A stretch of DNA of 64,000 bases, taken from assembly GCF_014656055.1 (NCBI RefSeq), contig NZ_BNBR01000009.1:103451-167450 (forward strand). Direction: 5' to 3'. The stretch comes from Streptomyces griseosporeus. Its GTDB lineage: Bacteria > Actinomycetota > Actinomycetes > Streptomycetales > Streptomycetaceae. The notes below the pieces were generated by a model, which saw only the letters and a list, made by a program, of their open reading frames with translations, searched no databases and was not told the DNA's origin. Shown here in pieces: positions 24,621 through 33,033 of this stretch (its first letter is position 1; each line of letters begins with the position of its first letter). The position numbers and the translations under genes were made by a program.

Positions 24621-25720
24621 TAGAGCCGCAGTTCCGTCGCGCCGAGGTCACGCGCGCGTGCCGCGTCCGCGGCGAGGGTGGCCGGGCTGCCGCCCATGCC
24701 GGAGACGACGGTGAGGTTGGCGGCGAGCACCGCGTCCGGCCGGTCCTGTGCGGCGAACGGCGTGAGCGGTGACGGGTCGCCCGTGCAGGGCACGACGACG
24801 CCGTCGGCGACGGAGAGGATGTGCGCGGGGTCGACGCCCGCGTTGGCGCCGCAGTGGTAGGACACCGGGTCGGCGTGGAGCAGGACCTGGAAGCCGGCCG
24901 GGGCGGCGGCGCGTACGGCGGCGACGGCCTCCTCCTGGAGGGTGCGGGCGGTCTCGTCGCGGTACGCGCGCGTGGCCGCGGCCAGCGGCTCGCCCAGCAG
25001 CTTCTCCACACCGGCCCAGCCGCCCTCCCCCGGCTCCTGCCGCCACACCGGCTCCAGCGCGGCCCGCACGGCGGCGGCGAGCCGGTCGGCGTCCAGTCCG
25101 TGCCGCCCGTACCCGTCCCGGCAGGCGGGGCAGAAGCACAGCGACATCAGGTACTGCCCGGCCTCCCCGAGGCCGACGCCGCCGGTCTTGTCGTGGGCGT
25201 GCAGATGGGCGAGGCCGTACCAGCCGAGGGACTCCAGCTCGGTGCCGGCCGCGCCGGGCCGTACGGCGGCCTCGGCGGCCAGGCCGACGAGGTACGCGCG
25301 CGTGGCGGGCTGCGCGATGCACGGCGCCCACGGGTAGCGGTCGCCGTAGGCGTTGACGACGGAGGTGTCCGGGTGCTCGGCGCCGAGGCGGGAGTTGTGG
25401 GCGAGGACGACCCAGGTGTGCACCTCCAGGCCGGCGCCCGCGAGTGCGGCGGCGGCCTCGCCCCACGCGTCGCCGGGTGCCCAGTCCCCGGCCGGGTGAG
25501 GGCGCGGGGCGCGGTCGGCCCAGTGCGCGCCGGGCGGGTAGAGGACGGCCGCGTACTCGGCGGTGACGACACGGTGGCGCGGGTGGCGGGGGGTCAGCGC
25601 GCGGGTGGAGTGGTAGGCGGCGGCGAGGGTGACCTGCCGTACGCCGAGCCCGGCGATACGGGCGGGGGCCTCGGGGTCGCCGTTGACGTCCCAGGGGTAG
25701 ACGAATGCCGACGCCTTCAC
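24557..25720 (-). CDS. unrecognised TIM-barrel-like protein coupled to kdgD
   Basis: A 387-aa soluble protein whose family I cannot name. The sequence suggests a glycosidase-like barrel. It has an aromatic N-terminal strand KASAFVYPWDV, a HTWVVLAHNSRLG segment, and a LESLGWYGLAHLHAHDKTG histidine cluster. It also has LCFCPACRDGYGRHG, a Cys-x-Cys-Pro-x-Cys motif seen in some glycoside-hydrolase-like barrels, and HADPVSYHCGANAG. There is no signal peptide. It starts with GTG at 25720 overlapping the stop of the dehydratase gene (GTGA), so the two products are made together and probably share a pathway (galactarate/galacturonate). It overlaps the convergent MFS gene by 64 bases. Confidence 0.75.
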   Translation of the reverse strand: MKASAFVYPWDVNGDPEAPARIAGLGVRQVTLAAAYHSTRALTPRHPRHRVVTAEYAAVLYPPGAHWADRAPRPHPAGDWAPGDAWGEAAAALAGAGLEVHTWVVLAHNSRLGAEHPDTSVVNAYGDRYPWAPCIAQPATRAYLVGLAAEAAVRPGAAGTELESLGWYGLAHLHAHDKTGGVGLGEAGQYLMSLCFCPACRDGYGRHGLDADRLAAAVRAALEPVWRQEPGEGGWAGVEKLLGEPLAAATRAYRDETARTLQEEAVAAVRAAAPAGFQVLLHADPVSYHCGANAGVDPAHILSVADGVVVPCTGDPSPLTPFAAQDRPDAVLAANLTVVSGMGGSPATLAADAARARDLGATELRLYHAGLASDADLSAVRSALAGG

Positions 25721-26661
25721 CGGCCGTCCCCCTCCAGCAGCGCGTGTCCGCGCTCGACGAGCTGGGCGAGCTGCTTGACGTGGTCCTCGGCCGGCTCGTG
25801 CAGCGGCGGCCGGACCTCCCCCACGTCCAGTCCGCCCAGCCGTACGCCCGCCTTCACGAGGGAGACGGCGTAGCCGCGGCCCTGGGCGCGCAGCTCGACG
25901 AACGGCCGGTAGAAGCCGTCGAGCAGGCGCTCGGCGGTGGCCCGGTCGTCCTCCTCCAGCGCCCGGTAGAAGGCGAGGGCGATGTCCGGGGCGAAGCAGA
26001 AGACGGCGGAGGAGTACAGCGGGACGCCGACCGCGCGGTAGGCGGGCTGGGTCAGCTCGGCGGTGGGCAGGCCGTTGAAGTAGAGGAAGTCGCCCGGGAC
26101 CTCGGCGCGCACCGCGCTGACGATCCGCTGCATCAGGTCCAGGTCGCCGAGGCCGTCCTTGAGGCCGACGACGCCCTCGGTGCGAGCGAGTTCCACGACC
26201 GTCTCCGGGGTGAACACGGCGTTGTCGCGCTGGTAGACGATGACCGGCAGCGCGGTCGCGGCGGCGATCTCCCGGTAGTGCCGCAGCAGCCCTTCCTGTC
26301 CGGCGACCACCAGGTACGGCGGCATGGCGAGCAGCCCGTCGGCGCCGGCGGCCTCGGCGAGGCGGGCGTAGCGGACGGCGAGCGCGGTGCCGTACCCGGT
26401 GCCGGCGAGGACGGGGACGCGCCCGTCGGCCTCCTCGACGGCCGTGCGCACGCAGGCCTCGAACTCCTCGGGGGTGAGCGCGTGGAACTCGCCGGTGCCG
26501 CAGCAGGCGAACACGGCGGCGGCCCCGGCGTCGATCCCGCGGCGCACATGGGTGCGGTAGGTGTCGAGGTCGACGGAGCCGTCGGGGCCGTAGGCGGTGA
26601 CGGGGAAGAACAGCGGCCCGCCGGGTCGGCCGAGTCGAGCGGCGAGAGGGGCTGACGTCAC
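25717..26661 (-). CDS. kdgD: 5-dehydro-4-deoxyglucarate dehydratase
   Basis: Converts 5-keto-4-deoxy-D-glucarate to 2-oxoglutarate semialdehyde with loss of water and CO2, in oxidative galacturonate/glucarate breakdown. The 314-aa class I barrel has the subgroup signature GAAAVFACCGTGEFHALTPEEFE. The catalytic tyrosine is in LPVIVYQRDNAVFTPETV and the Schiff-base lysine in VVGLKDGLGDLDLMQRI. These motifs distinguish it from DapA. It starts with GTG at 26661, is divergent from the uronate dehydrogenase gene, and is coupled to the unknown gene downstream. Repeats in the divergent promoter suggest joint control. Confidence 0.92.
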   Translation of the reverse strand: MTSAPLAARLGRPGGPLFFPVTAYGPDGSVDLDTYRTHVRRGIDAGAAAVFACCGTGEFHALTPEEFEACVRTAVEEADGRVPVLAGTGYGTALAVRYARLAEAAGADGLLAMPPYLVVAGQEGLLRHYREIAAATALPVIVYQRDNAVFTPETVVELARTEGVVGLKDGLGDLDLMQRIVSAVRAEVPGDFLYFNGLPTAELTQPAYRAVGVPLYSSAVFCFAPDIALAFYRALEEDDRATAERLLDGFYRPFVELRAQGRGYAVSLVKAGVRLGGLDVGEVRPPLHEPAEDHVKQLAQLVERGHALLEGDGR

Positions 26662-26682
26662 GGGCTCTCCCTGGGAAGGCGC

Positions 26683-26713
26683 TCATGTTTATGACTGGCG
26701 TCCATATTTATGA
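26683..26713. promoter_or_regulatory. candidate operator repeats between kdgD and udh
   Basis: CATGTTTATGA (26684-26694) and CATATTTATGA (26703-26713) are near-identical direct copies 19 bp apart. Each contains a CAT/ATG inverted core. They lie 23-52 bp upstream of the kdgD start in an AT-rich patch. The regulator is not obvious in the immediate neighbourhood. Confidence 0.45.
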
Positions 26714-26761
26714 ACACGCTCACCCTAAGGACGTTTCCCGAGGCCGGTCAAGCGGTGACCC

Positions 26762-26823
26762 TTGACGGGGCGCGCCGCAGCTCCCTAGCGTGTCCACGCA
26801 TGTGAATATCGTCCAAGCATGCG
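26762..26823 (+). promoter_or_regulatory. candidate udh promoter and inverted repeat
   Basis: TTGACG (26762-26767) and TAGCGT (26786-26791) are 18 bp apart and match a vegetative promoter. CGCATG at 26797-26802 and its complement CATGCG at 26818-26823 frame the expected transcription start and could be an operator half-site pair. The udh ATG follows 33 bases later. Confidence 0.45.
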
Positions 26824-26856
26824 GAAGTCCGCCGCGGCTGACCAAGGAGACCGAGG

Positions 26857-27666
26857 ATGCCCGCTCCCCGCACCGTTCTGCTCACCGGCGCCGCCGGCGG
26901 GCTCGGCACCCTGATGCGGGACCTGCTCCCCGAGTACGGCTACACGCTGCGCCTGCTCGACGTGCGCCCGGTCGAGGGCGCGCCGGACGCGATCACCGCC
27001 GACCTCGCCGACCGGGAGGCGCTGCGCGAGGCCGTACGCGGCGTCGACGCGATCATCCACTTTGCGGGCATCTCCCTGGAAGCCCCGTTCGAGAAGATCC
27101 TCACGGCGAACATCGAGGGCACGTACAACCTGTACGAGGCCGCCCGCGAGGAGGGCGTGCGCCGGATCGTCTTCGCCTCCTCCAACCACGCCGTCGGCTA
27201 CACCCCGCGCCCGCAGGGCGACGACCCCCTCATCCCGATCGACACGCCGCGCCGCCCGGACACCTTCTACGGCCTGTCCAAGTGCTTCGGCGAGGACCTC
27301 GCCCAGCTCTACTGGGACAAGTACGGCCTGGAGACGGTGTCCGTGCGGATCGGCTCCTGCTTCCCCGAGCCGACCAGCGTGCGAATGCTGTCGGTGTGGA
27401 TGAGCCCCGCCGACGGCGCCCGCCTCTTCCACGCGGCGCTCACCGCCGAGCGGGTCGGGCACACCGTCGTCTACGGCTCCTCCGCCAACACCCGCCTGTG
27501 GTGGGACCTGACCACCGCGCGGGCGCTCGGCTACGCGCCGCAGGACGACTCCGAGGTGTACGCCGAGAAGCTCGTCGCCGAGCACGGCGAGCTGGACCCG
27601 GACAACCCCGCCCACGCCTGCCTCGGCGGCCACTTCGTCAACGACCCGCCGGTCTGGCCGTACTGA
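26857..27666 (+). CDS. udh: uronate dehydrogenase
   Basis: NAD-dependent oxidation of D-galacturonate or D-glucuronate to the aldarolactone, the entry step of the oxidative pathway. The 269-aa extended SDR has the Rossmann motif LLTGAAGGLGTLM. Udh-specific blocks are IIHFAGISLEAPFEKIL, IVFASSNHAVGYTP, YGLSKCFGEDLAQLYW (catalytic Tyr-x3-Lys) and VRIGSCFPEPTSVRMLSVW. These match my memory of the Agrobacterium-type enzyme closely. AAGGAGA lies ahead of the ATG at 26857. It is divergent from kdgD, which acts three steps later; the lactonase, galactarate dehydratase and semialdehyde dehydrogenase are not in the window. Confidence 0.92.
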   Translation: MPAPRTVLLTGAAGGLGTLMRDLLPEYGYTLRLLDVRPVEGAPDAITADLADREALREAVRGVDAIIHFAGISLEAPFEKILTANIEGTYNLYEAAREEGVRRIVFASSNHAVGYTPRPQGDDPLIPIDTPRRPDTFYGLSKCFGEDLAQLYWDKYGLETVSVRIGSCFPEPTSVRMLSVWMSPADGARLFHAALTAERVGHTVVYGSSANTRLWWDLTTARALGYAPQDDSEVYAEKLVAEHGELDPDNPAHACLGGHFVNDPPVWPY

Positions 27667-27809
27667 CGCGCGGCGGAAAATCGACCCTCAGGAGGGCGGG
27701 CGGGCACCGAACGGGCCCGCCCGCCGCCGTATTCGGGCACCGGTCGTGCCCGATCCCACGCCCCGCACCGCAGCGCCGCAGGTCCGCGCCGGGCAGCACG
27801 CCCCGTGAA

Positions 27810-27835
27810 CGGGCACATTCGGGCAGCATCGGGCA
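27810..27835. promoter_or_regulatory. helically phased CGGGCA repeats upstream of deoR
   Basis: CGGGCA occurs at 27810, 27820 and 27830, exactly 10 bp apart, with further copies at 27734, 27790 and 27905 and an inverted TGCCCG at 27747. Such one-turn spacing puts all copies on one DNA face, as for multimeric DeoR-type repressors. The array is 102-127 bp upstream of the deoR start. Confidence 0.5.
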
Positions 27836-27936
27836 GGCAACAGGCCTGGTCAGCGCCCGGCAGCCGCTGTAGAACTTCCTTCCGAGGGCCCCACCGGGCC
27901 CGAACGGGCAGCACACGAGGAAGTGGGTGGCGGCCG

Positions 27937-28707
27937 ATGGCCACGAGGACGGCGGAGGAGCGCCAGCGGGAGATCGTGCGCGTCGCACGGGCCACCGGCT
28001 CGGTCGACGTCGCCGCGCTCGCGTCCGAGCTGGGCGTCGCGAAGGAGACCGTACGGCGGGACCTGCGCGCCCTGGAGGACCACGGTCTGATCCGCCGTAC
28101 GCACGGCGGCGCCTACCCGGTGGAGAGCGCCGGGTTCGAGACGACGCTCGCCTTCCGCGCCACCAGCCACGTCCCCGAGAAGCGCCGGATCGCCGCCGCG
28201 GCGGCCGGACTGCTCGGCGACGCCGAGACGGTCTTCGTCGACGAGGGCTTCACCCCGCAGCTCATCGCCGAGGCACTGCCCCGGGACCGGCCGCTGACCG
28301 TGGTCACCGCGTCCCTGCCGGTCGCCGGTGCCCTCGCCGGGTCGGAGAACGTCTCGGTGCTGCTGCTCGGCGGCCGGGTCCGGGCCGGCACCCTCGCCAC
28401 CGTCGACCACTGGACGACGAGGATGCTGGCCGGCTTCGTCCTCGACCTGGCCTACGTCGGCGCCAACGGCATCTCCCGCGACCACGGCCTCACCACGCCC
28501 GACCCCGCCGTCGGCGAGGTCAAGGCGCAGGCGATGCGGGCCGCGCGGCGGACCGTCTTCGCCGGCGTGCACACCAAGTTCGGCGCGGTCAGCTTCTGCC
28601 GGTTCGCCGAGGTCGGCGCGGTGGAGGCGATCGTGACGAGCACGCTGCTCCCGGCGGCGGAGGCCCACCGCTACTCGCTGCTCGGGCCACAGGTCATCCG
28701 GGTCTGA
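27937..28707 (+). CDS. DeoR/GlpR-family transcriptional repressor
   Basis: A 256-aa regulator. The N-terminal helix-turn-helix (about 8-60) carries the DeoR signature VDVAALASELGVAKETVRRDLRALEDHGLIRRTHGGAYP. The C-terminal ISOCOT-type sugar-phosphate domain (about 75-256) contains VFVDEGFTPQLIAEAL, LLGGRVRAGTLATV and DLAYVGANGIS. It would sense a phosphorylated sugar or polyol intermediate and control the importer-dehydrogenase operon that follows. The ATG at 27937 is preferred over an in-frame extension that would run through the CGGGCA repeats. Confidence 0.9.
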   Translation: MATRTAEERQREIVRVARATGSVDVAALASELGVAKETVRRDLRALEDHGLIRRTHGGAYPVESAGFETTLAFRATSHVPEKRRIAAAAAGLLGDAETVFVDEGFTPQLIAEALPRDRPLTVVTASLPVAGALAGSENVSVLLLGGRVRAGTLATVDHWTTRMLAGFVLDLAYVGANGISRDHGLTTPDPAVGEVKAQAMRAARRTVFAGVHTKFGAVSFCRFAEVGAVEAIVTSTLLPAAEAHRYSLLGPQVIRV

Positions 28708-28710
28708 CGG

Positions 28711-28753
28711 CACCCGGCAGACACCCGGCCAGACACCCGGGCAGACACCCGGC
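28711..28753. repeat. short tandem repeat after deoR
   Basis: Four copies of CACCCGG(C/G)CAGA, 11 or 12 bases each, start 4 bases after the deoR stop. They fill part of the gap before the binding-protein gene. The function is unknown and could be slippage. Confidence 0.6.
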
Positions 28754-28821
28754 ATCGCCACCCGCGGGCCCTCCCGCACCCCTTGATGCCCCTTATCTCC
28801 TCATACGTCCAGGAGCGATCC

Positions 28822-30195
28822 ATGCGAACCCAGAGCCGACGACGACCACGGCGGGCCACGCTCGCCGCGGCCGCCGCAGGGACGCTGCTCGCCCCGCTGC
28901 TCTCCGGCTGCTGGGTCGGGGCCGGCGGGGCGGGCTCGGGCGGTGACTCCCTCAACGTCCTGATGGTGAACAACCCGCAGATGGTGGAGCTGCAGAAGCT
29001 CACCGCCGCCCACTTCACGCGCGAGACCGGCATCAAGGTGAACTTCACCGTGCTGCCGGAGAACGACGTCCGCGACAAGATCAGCCAGGACTTCGCCAAC
29101 CAGGCCGGCCAGTACGACGTGGCGACCCTGTCCAACTACGAGATACCGATCTACGCCCGCAACGGCTGGCTGCACGAGATGGACTCGTACGCGGCGAAGG
29201 ACCCGGCCTACGACGAGCAGGACGTCCTCAAGCCCATGCGCCAGTCGCTCACCGGCGACGACGGCAAGCTCTACGGCCAGCCGTTCTACGGCGAGTCGTC
29301 CTTCCTGATGTACCGCAAGGACGTCTTCGCCGAGAAGGGCCTGACGATGCCCGCCCGCCCCACCTGGCGGCAGGTCGCCGACCTCGCGGCGAAGGCGGAC
29401 GGCGCCGAGCCCGGCATGAAGGGCATCTGCCTGCGCGGGCTGCCCGGCTGGGGCGAGGTGATGGCCCCGCTGACGACGGTCGTGAACACCTTCGGCGGCA
29501 CCTGGTTCGACCAGGACTGGAAGGCCCGGCTGGACTCCCCCGAGTGGCAGGAGGCGACGAAGTTCTATGTCGACCTGGTCCGCGAGCACGGCGAGTCCGG
29601 CGCCGCCCAGGCCGGCTTCGCCGAGTGCCTGAACAACATGACCCAGGGCAAGGTCGCCATGTGGTACGACGCCACCTCCGCGGCCGGCCTGCTGGAGGCG
29701 GCGGACTCCCCCGTCAAGGGCAAGCTCGGGTACGCGCCCGCGCCCGTGGAGAAGACGCAGTCCTCCGGCTGGCTCTACACCTGGGCCTGGGGCATCCAGC
29801 AGGCCTCCCGCAACCCCGACAAGGCCTGGAAGTTCGTCTCGTGGGCGTCCGGCAAGGAGTACGAGCAGCTGGTCGGGGACGAGATCGGCTGGTCGAACGT
29901 CCCGGCGGGCAAGCGGGCCTCGACGTACGGCAACCCGGCGTACGCCAAGGAGGCCGCCGCCTTCCAGGAGATGACCAGGAAGGCCATCGAGAACGCCCGC
30001 CCCGACGACCCCGGCGTCCAGCCGCGCCCCGCGCCCGGCATCCAGTTCGTCGGCATCCCCGAGTTCACCGACCTCGGCACCAAGGTCTCCCAGGAGATCA
30101 GCGCGGCCGTCGCGGGACGCCAGTCCGTCGCGTCGGCCCTGAAGAAGTCCCAGAAGCTCGCCGAGCAGATCTCCGAGGAGTACGAGGGACGATGA
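28822..30195 (+). CDS. ABC transporter solute-binding lipoprotein (sugar/polyol)
   Basis: A 457-aa family 1 solute-binding lipoprotein, probably for a sugar alcohol because a zinc polyol-type dehydrogenase ends the operon. The basic leader RRRPRRATLAAAAAGTLL precedes the lipobox LLSGC (Cys about residue 31). The mature protein has SLNVLMVNNPQMVELQKL, FYGESSFLMYRKDVF and AMWYDATSAAG, typical of the SmoE/polyol-binding group. The ATG at 28822 follows AGGAG with good spacing, while an upstream in-frame Met lacks a site. Its stop overlaps the next ATG (ATGA). Confidence 0.9.
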   Translation: MRTQSRRRPRRATLAAAAAGTLLAPLLSGCWVGAGGAGSGGDSLNVLMVNNPQMVELQKLTAAHFTRETGIKVNFTVLPENDVRDKISQDFANQAGQYDVATLSNYEIPIYARNGWLHEMDSYAAKDPAYDEQDVLKPMRQSLTGDDGKLYGQPFYGESSFLMYRKDVFAEKGLTMPARPTWRQVADLAAKADGAEPGMKGICLRGLPGWGEVMAPLTTVVNTFGGTWFDQDWKARLDSPEWQEATKFYVDLVREHGESGAAQAGFAECLNNMTQGKVAMWYDATSAAGLLEAADSPVKGKLGYAPAPVEKTQSSGWLYTWAWGIQQASRNPDKAWKFVSWASGKEYEQLVGDEIGWSNVPAGKRASTYGNPAYAKEAAAFQEMTRKAIENARPDDPGVQPRPAPGIQFVGIPEFTDLGTKVSQEISAAVAGRQSVASALKKSQKLAEQISEEYEGR

Positions 30196-31130
30196 CCGCG
30201 ACGACGACGACCCCCGTGACCACCGCGCCCGTCCGCACGGTACGGCAGCCCTCGGCGCGGCTGCGCGGCTGGGCGACCCGGGCCCCGCTGCTGCCCGCCC
30301 TGGTCTTCATGATCGTGGTGACCCAGCTGCCGTTCGTGGCCACGCTGGTGATCAGCTTCTTCGACTGGAACGCCCTCTACCCGAAGGCCCGCCGCTTCAC
30401 CGGCCTCGACAACTACCGCCAGGTGCTCACCGACGCCGACCTGCGCCACTCGGTGTGGACGACCGTCCTGCTCACCGCGACCGTCGTGCTGGTGAGCCTG
30501 GTCCTCGGCCTCGCCCTCGCGCTGCTGCTGGACCGGCGCTTCCGCGGCCGGGGCGTGGTGCGCACCCTGCTGATCGCGCCGTTCCTGATCGTGCCCGTGG
30601 CGGCGGCGCTGCTGTGGAAACACGTCCTGTACAACCCGGAGTACGGCCTGTTCAACGGGCTGCTGCACTACGTCGGGGGCCCGCAGCCCGACTGGATCTC
30701 GAACACGCCGCTGCTCGCGGTGGAGGCGTCCCTGGTGTGGCAGTGGACCCCGTTCATGATGCTGATCCTGCTCGCCGGGCTGCAGAGCCGCGACCACGAG
30801 CAGATCGAGGCGGCCCGCGTCGACGGCGCGAGCGACTGGCAGATCTTCCGCCACCTCACACTGCCGCACCTGCGCCGCTACCTCGAACTGGGCGCCCTGC
30901 TCGGCTCGATCTACATCGTGCAGAACTTCGACGCGGTGTTCACGATCACCTCCGGCGGGCTGGGCACCGCCAACCTGCCCTACACCGTCTACCAGAGCTT
31001 CTACCAGGCCCATGAGAACGGCCTCGCCTCGGCGGCCGGCGTCCTGGTCGTCATCGGCTCGATCGTCATCGCGACCTTCGCCCTGCGCGTCGTGTCGTCC
31101 CTGTTCCGTGAGGAGGTGGCGCGCTCATGA
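30192..31130 (+). CDS. ABC transporter permease (MalF type), sugar/polyol
   Basis: A 312-aa permease with six spans. It has a Thr-rich N-terminal tail, first span LLPALVFMIVVTQLPFVATLVISFF and EAA loop IEAARVDGASDWQIFRHLTLPHL. It is coupled by ATGA overlaps to both neighbours. Its sequence is of the polyol/sugar SmoF-like kind. No ATP-binding subunit is encoded here, as in the other importer of the window, so a common MsiK-type ATPase is implied. Confidence 0.92.
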   Translation: MTATTTTPVTTAPVRTVRQPSARLRGWATRAPLLPALVFMIVVTQLPFVATLVISFFDWNALYPKARRFTGLDNYRQVLTDADLRHSVWTTVLLTATVVLVSLVLGLALALLLDRRFRGRGVVRTLLIAPFLIVPVAAALLWKHVLYNPEYGLFNGLLHYVGGPQPDWISNTPLLAVEASLVWQWTPFMMLILLAGLQSRDHEQIEAARVDGASDWQIFRHLTLPHLRRYLELGALLGSIYIVQNFDAVFTITSGGLGTANLPYTVYQSFYQAHENGLASAAGVLVVIGSIVIATFALRVVSSLFREEVARS

Positions 31131-31954
31131 CCGCCGTACTGCGCCGGAACGGTCTGGGCCTGCTGGCCTGGCTGGCCGGGATCGTGTTCTTCCTGCCCAT
31201 CGCGTGGATGACGCTGACGTCCTTCCACTCCGAGCAGGACGCGGCCACCAACCCGCCGTCCTTCACGGCCGCACTGACCCTGGACGGCTACCGCGAGTTC
31301 TTCGGCACCGGCGGCGGGGCGAGCCCCTGGCCGGCGCTGGTCAACTCACTGGTGGCGTCGGCGGCGTCGACGCTGCTGGTGCTGCTGCTCGCGCTGCCGG
31401 CGGCGTACGCGCTGTCGATCCGGCGCGTGCGCAAGTGGACGGACGTGCTGTTCTTCTTCCTCTCCACGAAGATGCTGCCGGCCGTGGCGGGCCTGCTGCC
31501 GCTCTATCTGTTCGCCAAGAACGCGGGCCTGCTCGACAACATCTGGCTGCTGGTCCTGCTCTACACCTCCATGAACCTGCCGATCGCGGTGTGGATGATG
31601 CAGTCCTTCCTCGCCGAGATCCCGGTCGCCGTCATCGAGGCGGCACGGGTGGACGGGGCCCGGCTGCCGACGATCCTCGCGCGCGTGGTCGCCCCGATCG
31701 CCCTGCCGGGCATCGCGGCGACGGCCCTGATCTGCTTCATCTTCAGCTGGAACGAGCTGCTGTTCGCCCGGGTGCTCACCGGCGTCGTCGCCGAGACCGC
31801 GCCCGTCTTCCTGACCGGCTTCATCACCAGCCAGGGCCTGTTCCTGGCGAAGGTGTGCGCCGCGTCGCTCGTCGTCTCCCTGCCGGTGCTCGCCGCGGGG
31901 TTCGCCGCCCAGGACAAGCTGGTCCAGGGCCTGTCGTTGGGAGCTGTGAAATGA
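31127..31954 (+). CDS. ABC transporter permease (MalG type), sugar/polyol
   Basis: A 275-aa permease, the second membrane subunit. It has six predicted spans, the first LLAWLAGIVFFLPIAWMTLTSF, and EAA loop IEAARVDGARLPTILARVVAPIAL. The C-terminus LVQGLSLGAVK is typical of MalG-like proteins. It overlaps its neighbours by ATGA at both ends, so the four operon genes are rigidly coupled. Confidence 0.92.
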   Translation: MTAVLRRNGLGLLAWLAGIVFFLPIAWMTLTSFHSEQDAATNPPSFTAALTLDGYREFFGTGGGASPWPALVNSLVASAASTLLVLLLALPAAYALSIRRVRKWTDVLFFFLSTKMLPAVAGLLPLYLFAKNAGLLDNIWLLVLLYTSMNLPIAVWMMQSFLAEIPVAVIEAARVDGARLPTILARVVAPIALPGIAATALICFIFSWNELLFARVLTGVVAETAPVFLTGFITSQGLFLAKVCAASLVVSLPVLAAGFAAQDKLVQGLSLGAVK

Positions 31955-32946
31955 AGGCCGCCGTCATCGAGTCCGTGGGCCGCGCCGTCGTCACGGAGGT
32001 CCCGGACCCGACGCCGGGACCGCGCGAGGTCGTCGTGGAGGTCGCCGCGTGCGGACTGTGCGGCACCGACCTGCACATCCTCCAGGGCGAGTTCGCGCCC
32101 AAGCTGCCGATCGTGCCGGGGCACGAGTTCGCGGGGACGGTCGTCGCCGTCGGCACACAGGTCACGGAGGTCGCGGAGGGCGACCGGGTGGCCGTGGACC
32201 CGTCGCTGTACTGCCACGAGTGCCGCTACTGCCGTACCGGCCACAACAACCTGTGCGAGCGGTGGGCGGCGATCGGCGTGACGACCGCGGGCGGCGCGGC
32301 ACGCTACGCGCTGGCGCCGGTGGCGAACTGCGTGAAGCTCCCGGAGCACGTCCGCACCGAGGACGCGGCCCTGATCGAGCCCCTGTCGTGCGCGGTCCGC
32401 GGCTACGACGTGCTGAACGCGCGCCTCGGCGCGCACGTGCTGATCTACGGCTCCGGCACGATGGGCCTGATGATGCTGGAGCTGGCCAAGCGGACGGGCG
32501 CGGCGAGCGTGGACGTGGTCGACGTGAACCCGGCCCGCCTGGAGACGGCCCGCCGGCTCGGTGTCTCGGCGTCGGCCGCGAACGCCGACGAGCTGGACCG
32601 CCCGCAGGGCTGGGACGTCGTCGTCGACGCCACGGGCAACGCGGCGGCGATCCAGGACGGCCTGGAGAGGGTGGCCAAGGCGGGTACGTTCCTGCAGTTC
32701 GGGGTGGCGGACTACGCGACGCGCGTGACGATCGACCCGTACCGCATCTACAACCAGGAGATCACGATCACCGGGTCGATGGCGGTGCTGCACAGCTTCG
32801 AACGCGCGGCGGAACTCTTCGCGAACGGTGTCCTGGACCCGGAGGTCTTCATCAGCGACCGCATCCCGCTGGAGAGCTACCCGCAGGCCCTGGAGCAGTT
32901 CGCGGCGGGGGTGGGGCGGAAGATCGTGGTGGTGCCGTCGGCCTGA
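31951..32946 (+). CDS. zinc-dependent medium-chain dehydrogenase (polyol type)
   Basis: A 331-aa NAD(P)-dependent alcohol/polyol dehydrogenase. The catalytic zinc ligands are in CGLCGTDLH and VPGHEFAG, and the structural zinc is held by four cysteines in CHECRYCRTGHNNLC. The cofactor loop is HVLIYGSGTMGLMMLE followed by VVDVNPARLE. The acidic Asp after strand two favours NAD. As last gene of the ABC operon (ATGA overlap) it should oxidise the imported compound, for example an arabitol, sorbitol or threitol-like polyol. The exact substrate is inferred. Confidence 0.9.
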   Translation: MKAAVIESVGRAVVTEVPDPTPGPREVVVEVAACGLCGTDLHILQGEFAPKLPIVPGHEFAGTVVAVGTQVTEVAEGDRVAVDPSLYCHECRYCRTGHNNLCERWAAIGVTTAGGAARYALAPVANCVKLPEHVRTEDAALIEPLSCAVRGYDVLNARLGAHVLIYGSGTMGLMMLELAKRTGAASVDVVDVNPARLETARRLGVSASAANADELDRPQGWDVVVDATGNAAAIQDGLERVAKAGTFLQFGVADYATRVTIDPYRIYNQEITITGSMAVLHSFERAAELFANGVLDPEVFISDRIPLESYPQALEQFAAGVGRKIVVVPSA

Positions 32947-33033
32947 CCGGCGCGGGCCCCCGGTGAACGGGCGCTGGAGAGGGAAGGGCCGCTGGTAAGG
33001 GAACGGTAAAGCGGCCCCGCTCGTTCACCCGGC

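Noticed and set aside
27667..27936. N-terminal extension of the DeoR protein from 27805
   Set aside because: The extension passes through the CGGGCA repeats and lacks a ribosome site; the ATG at 27937 gives the normal DeoR start.
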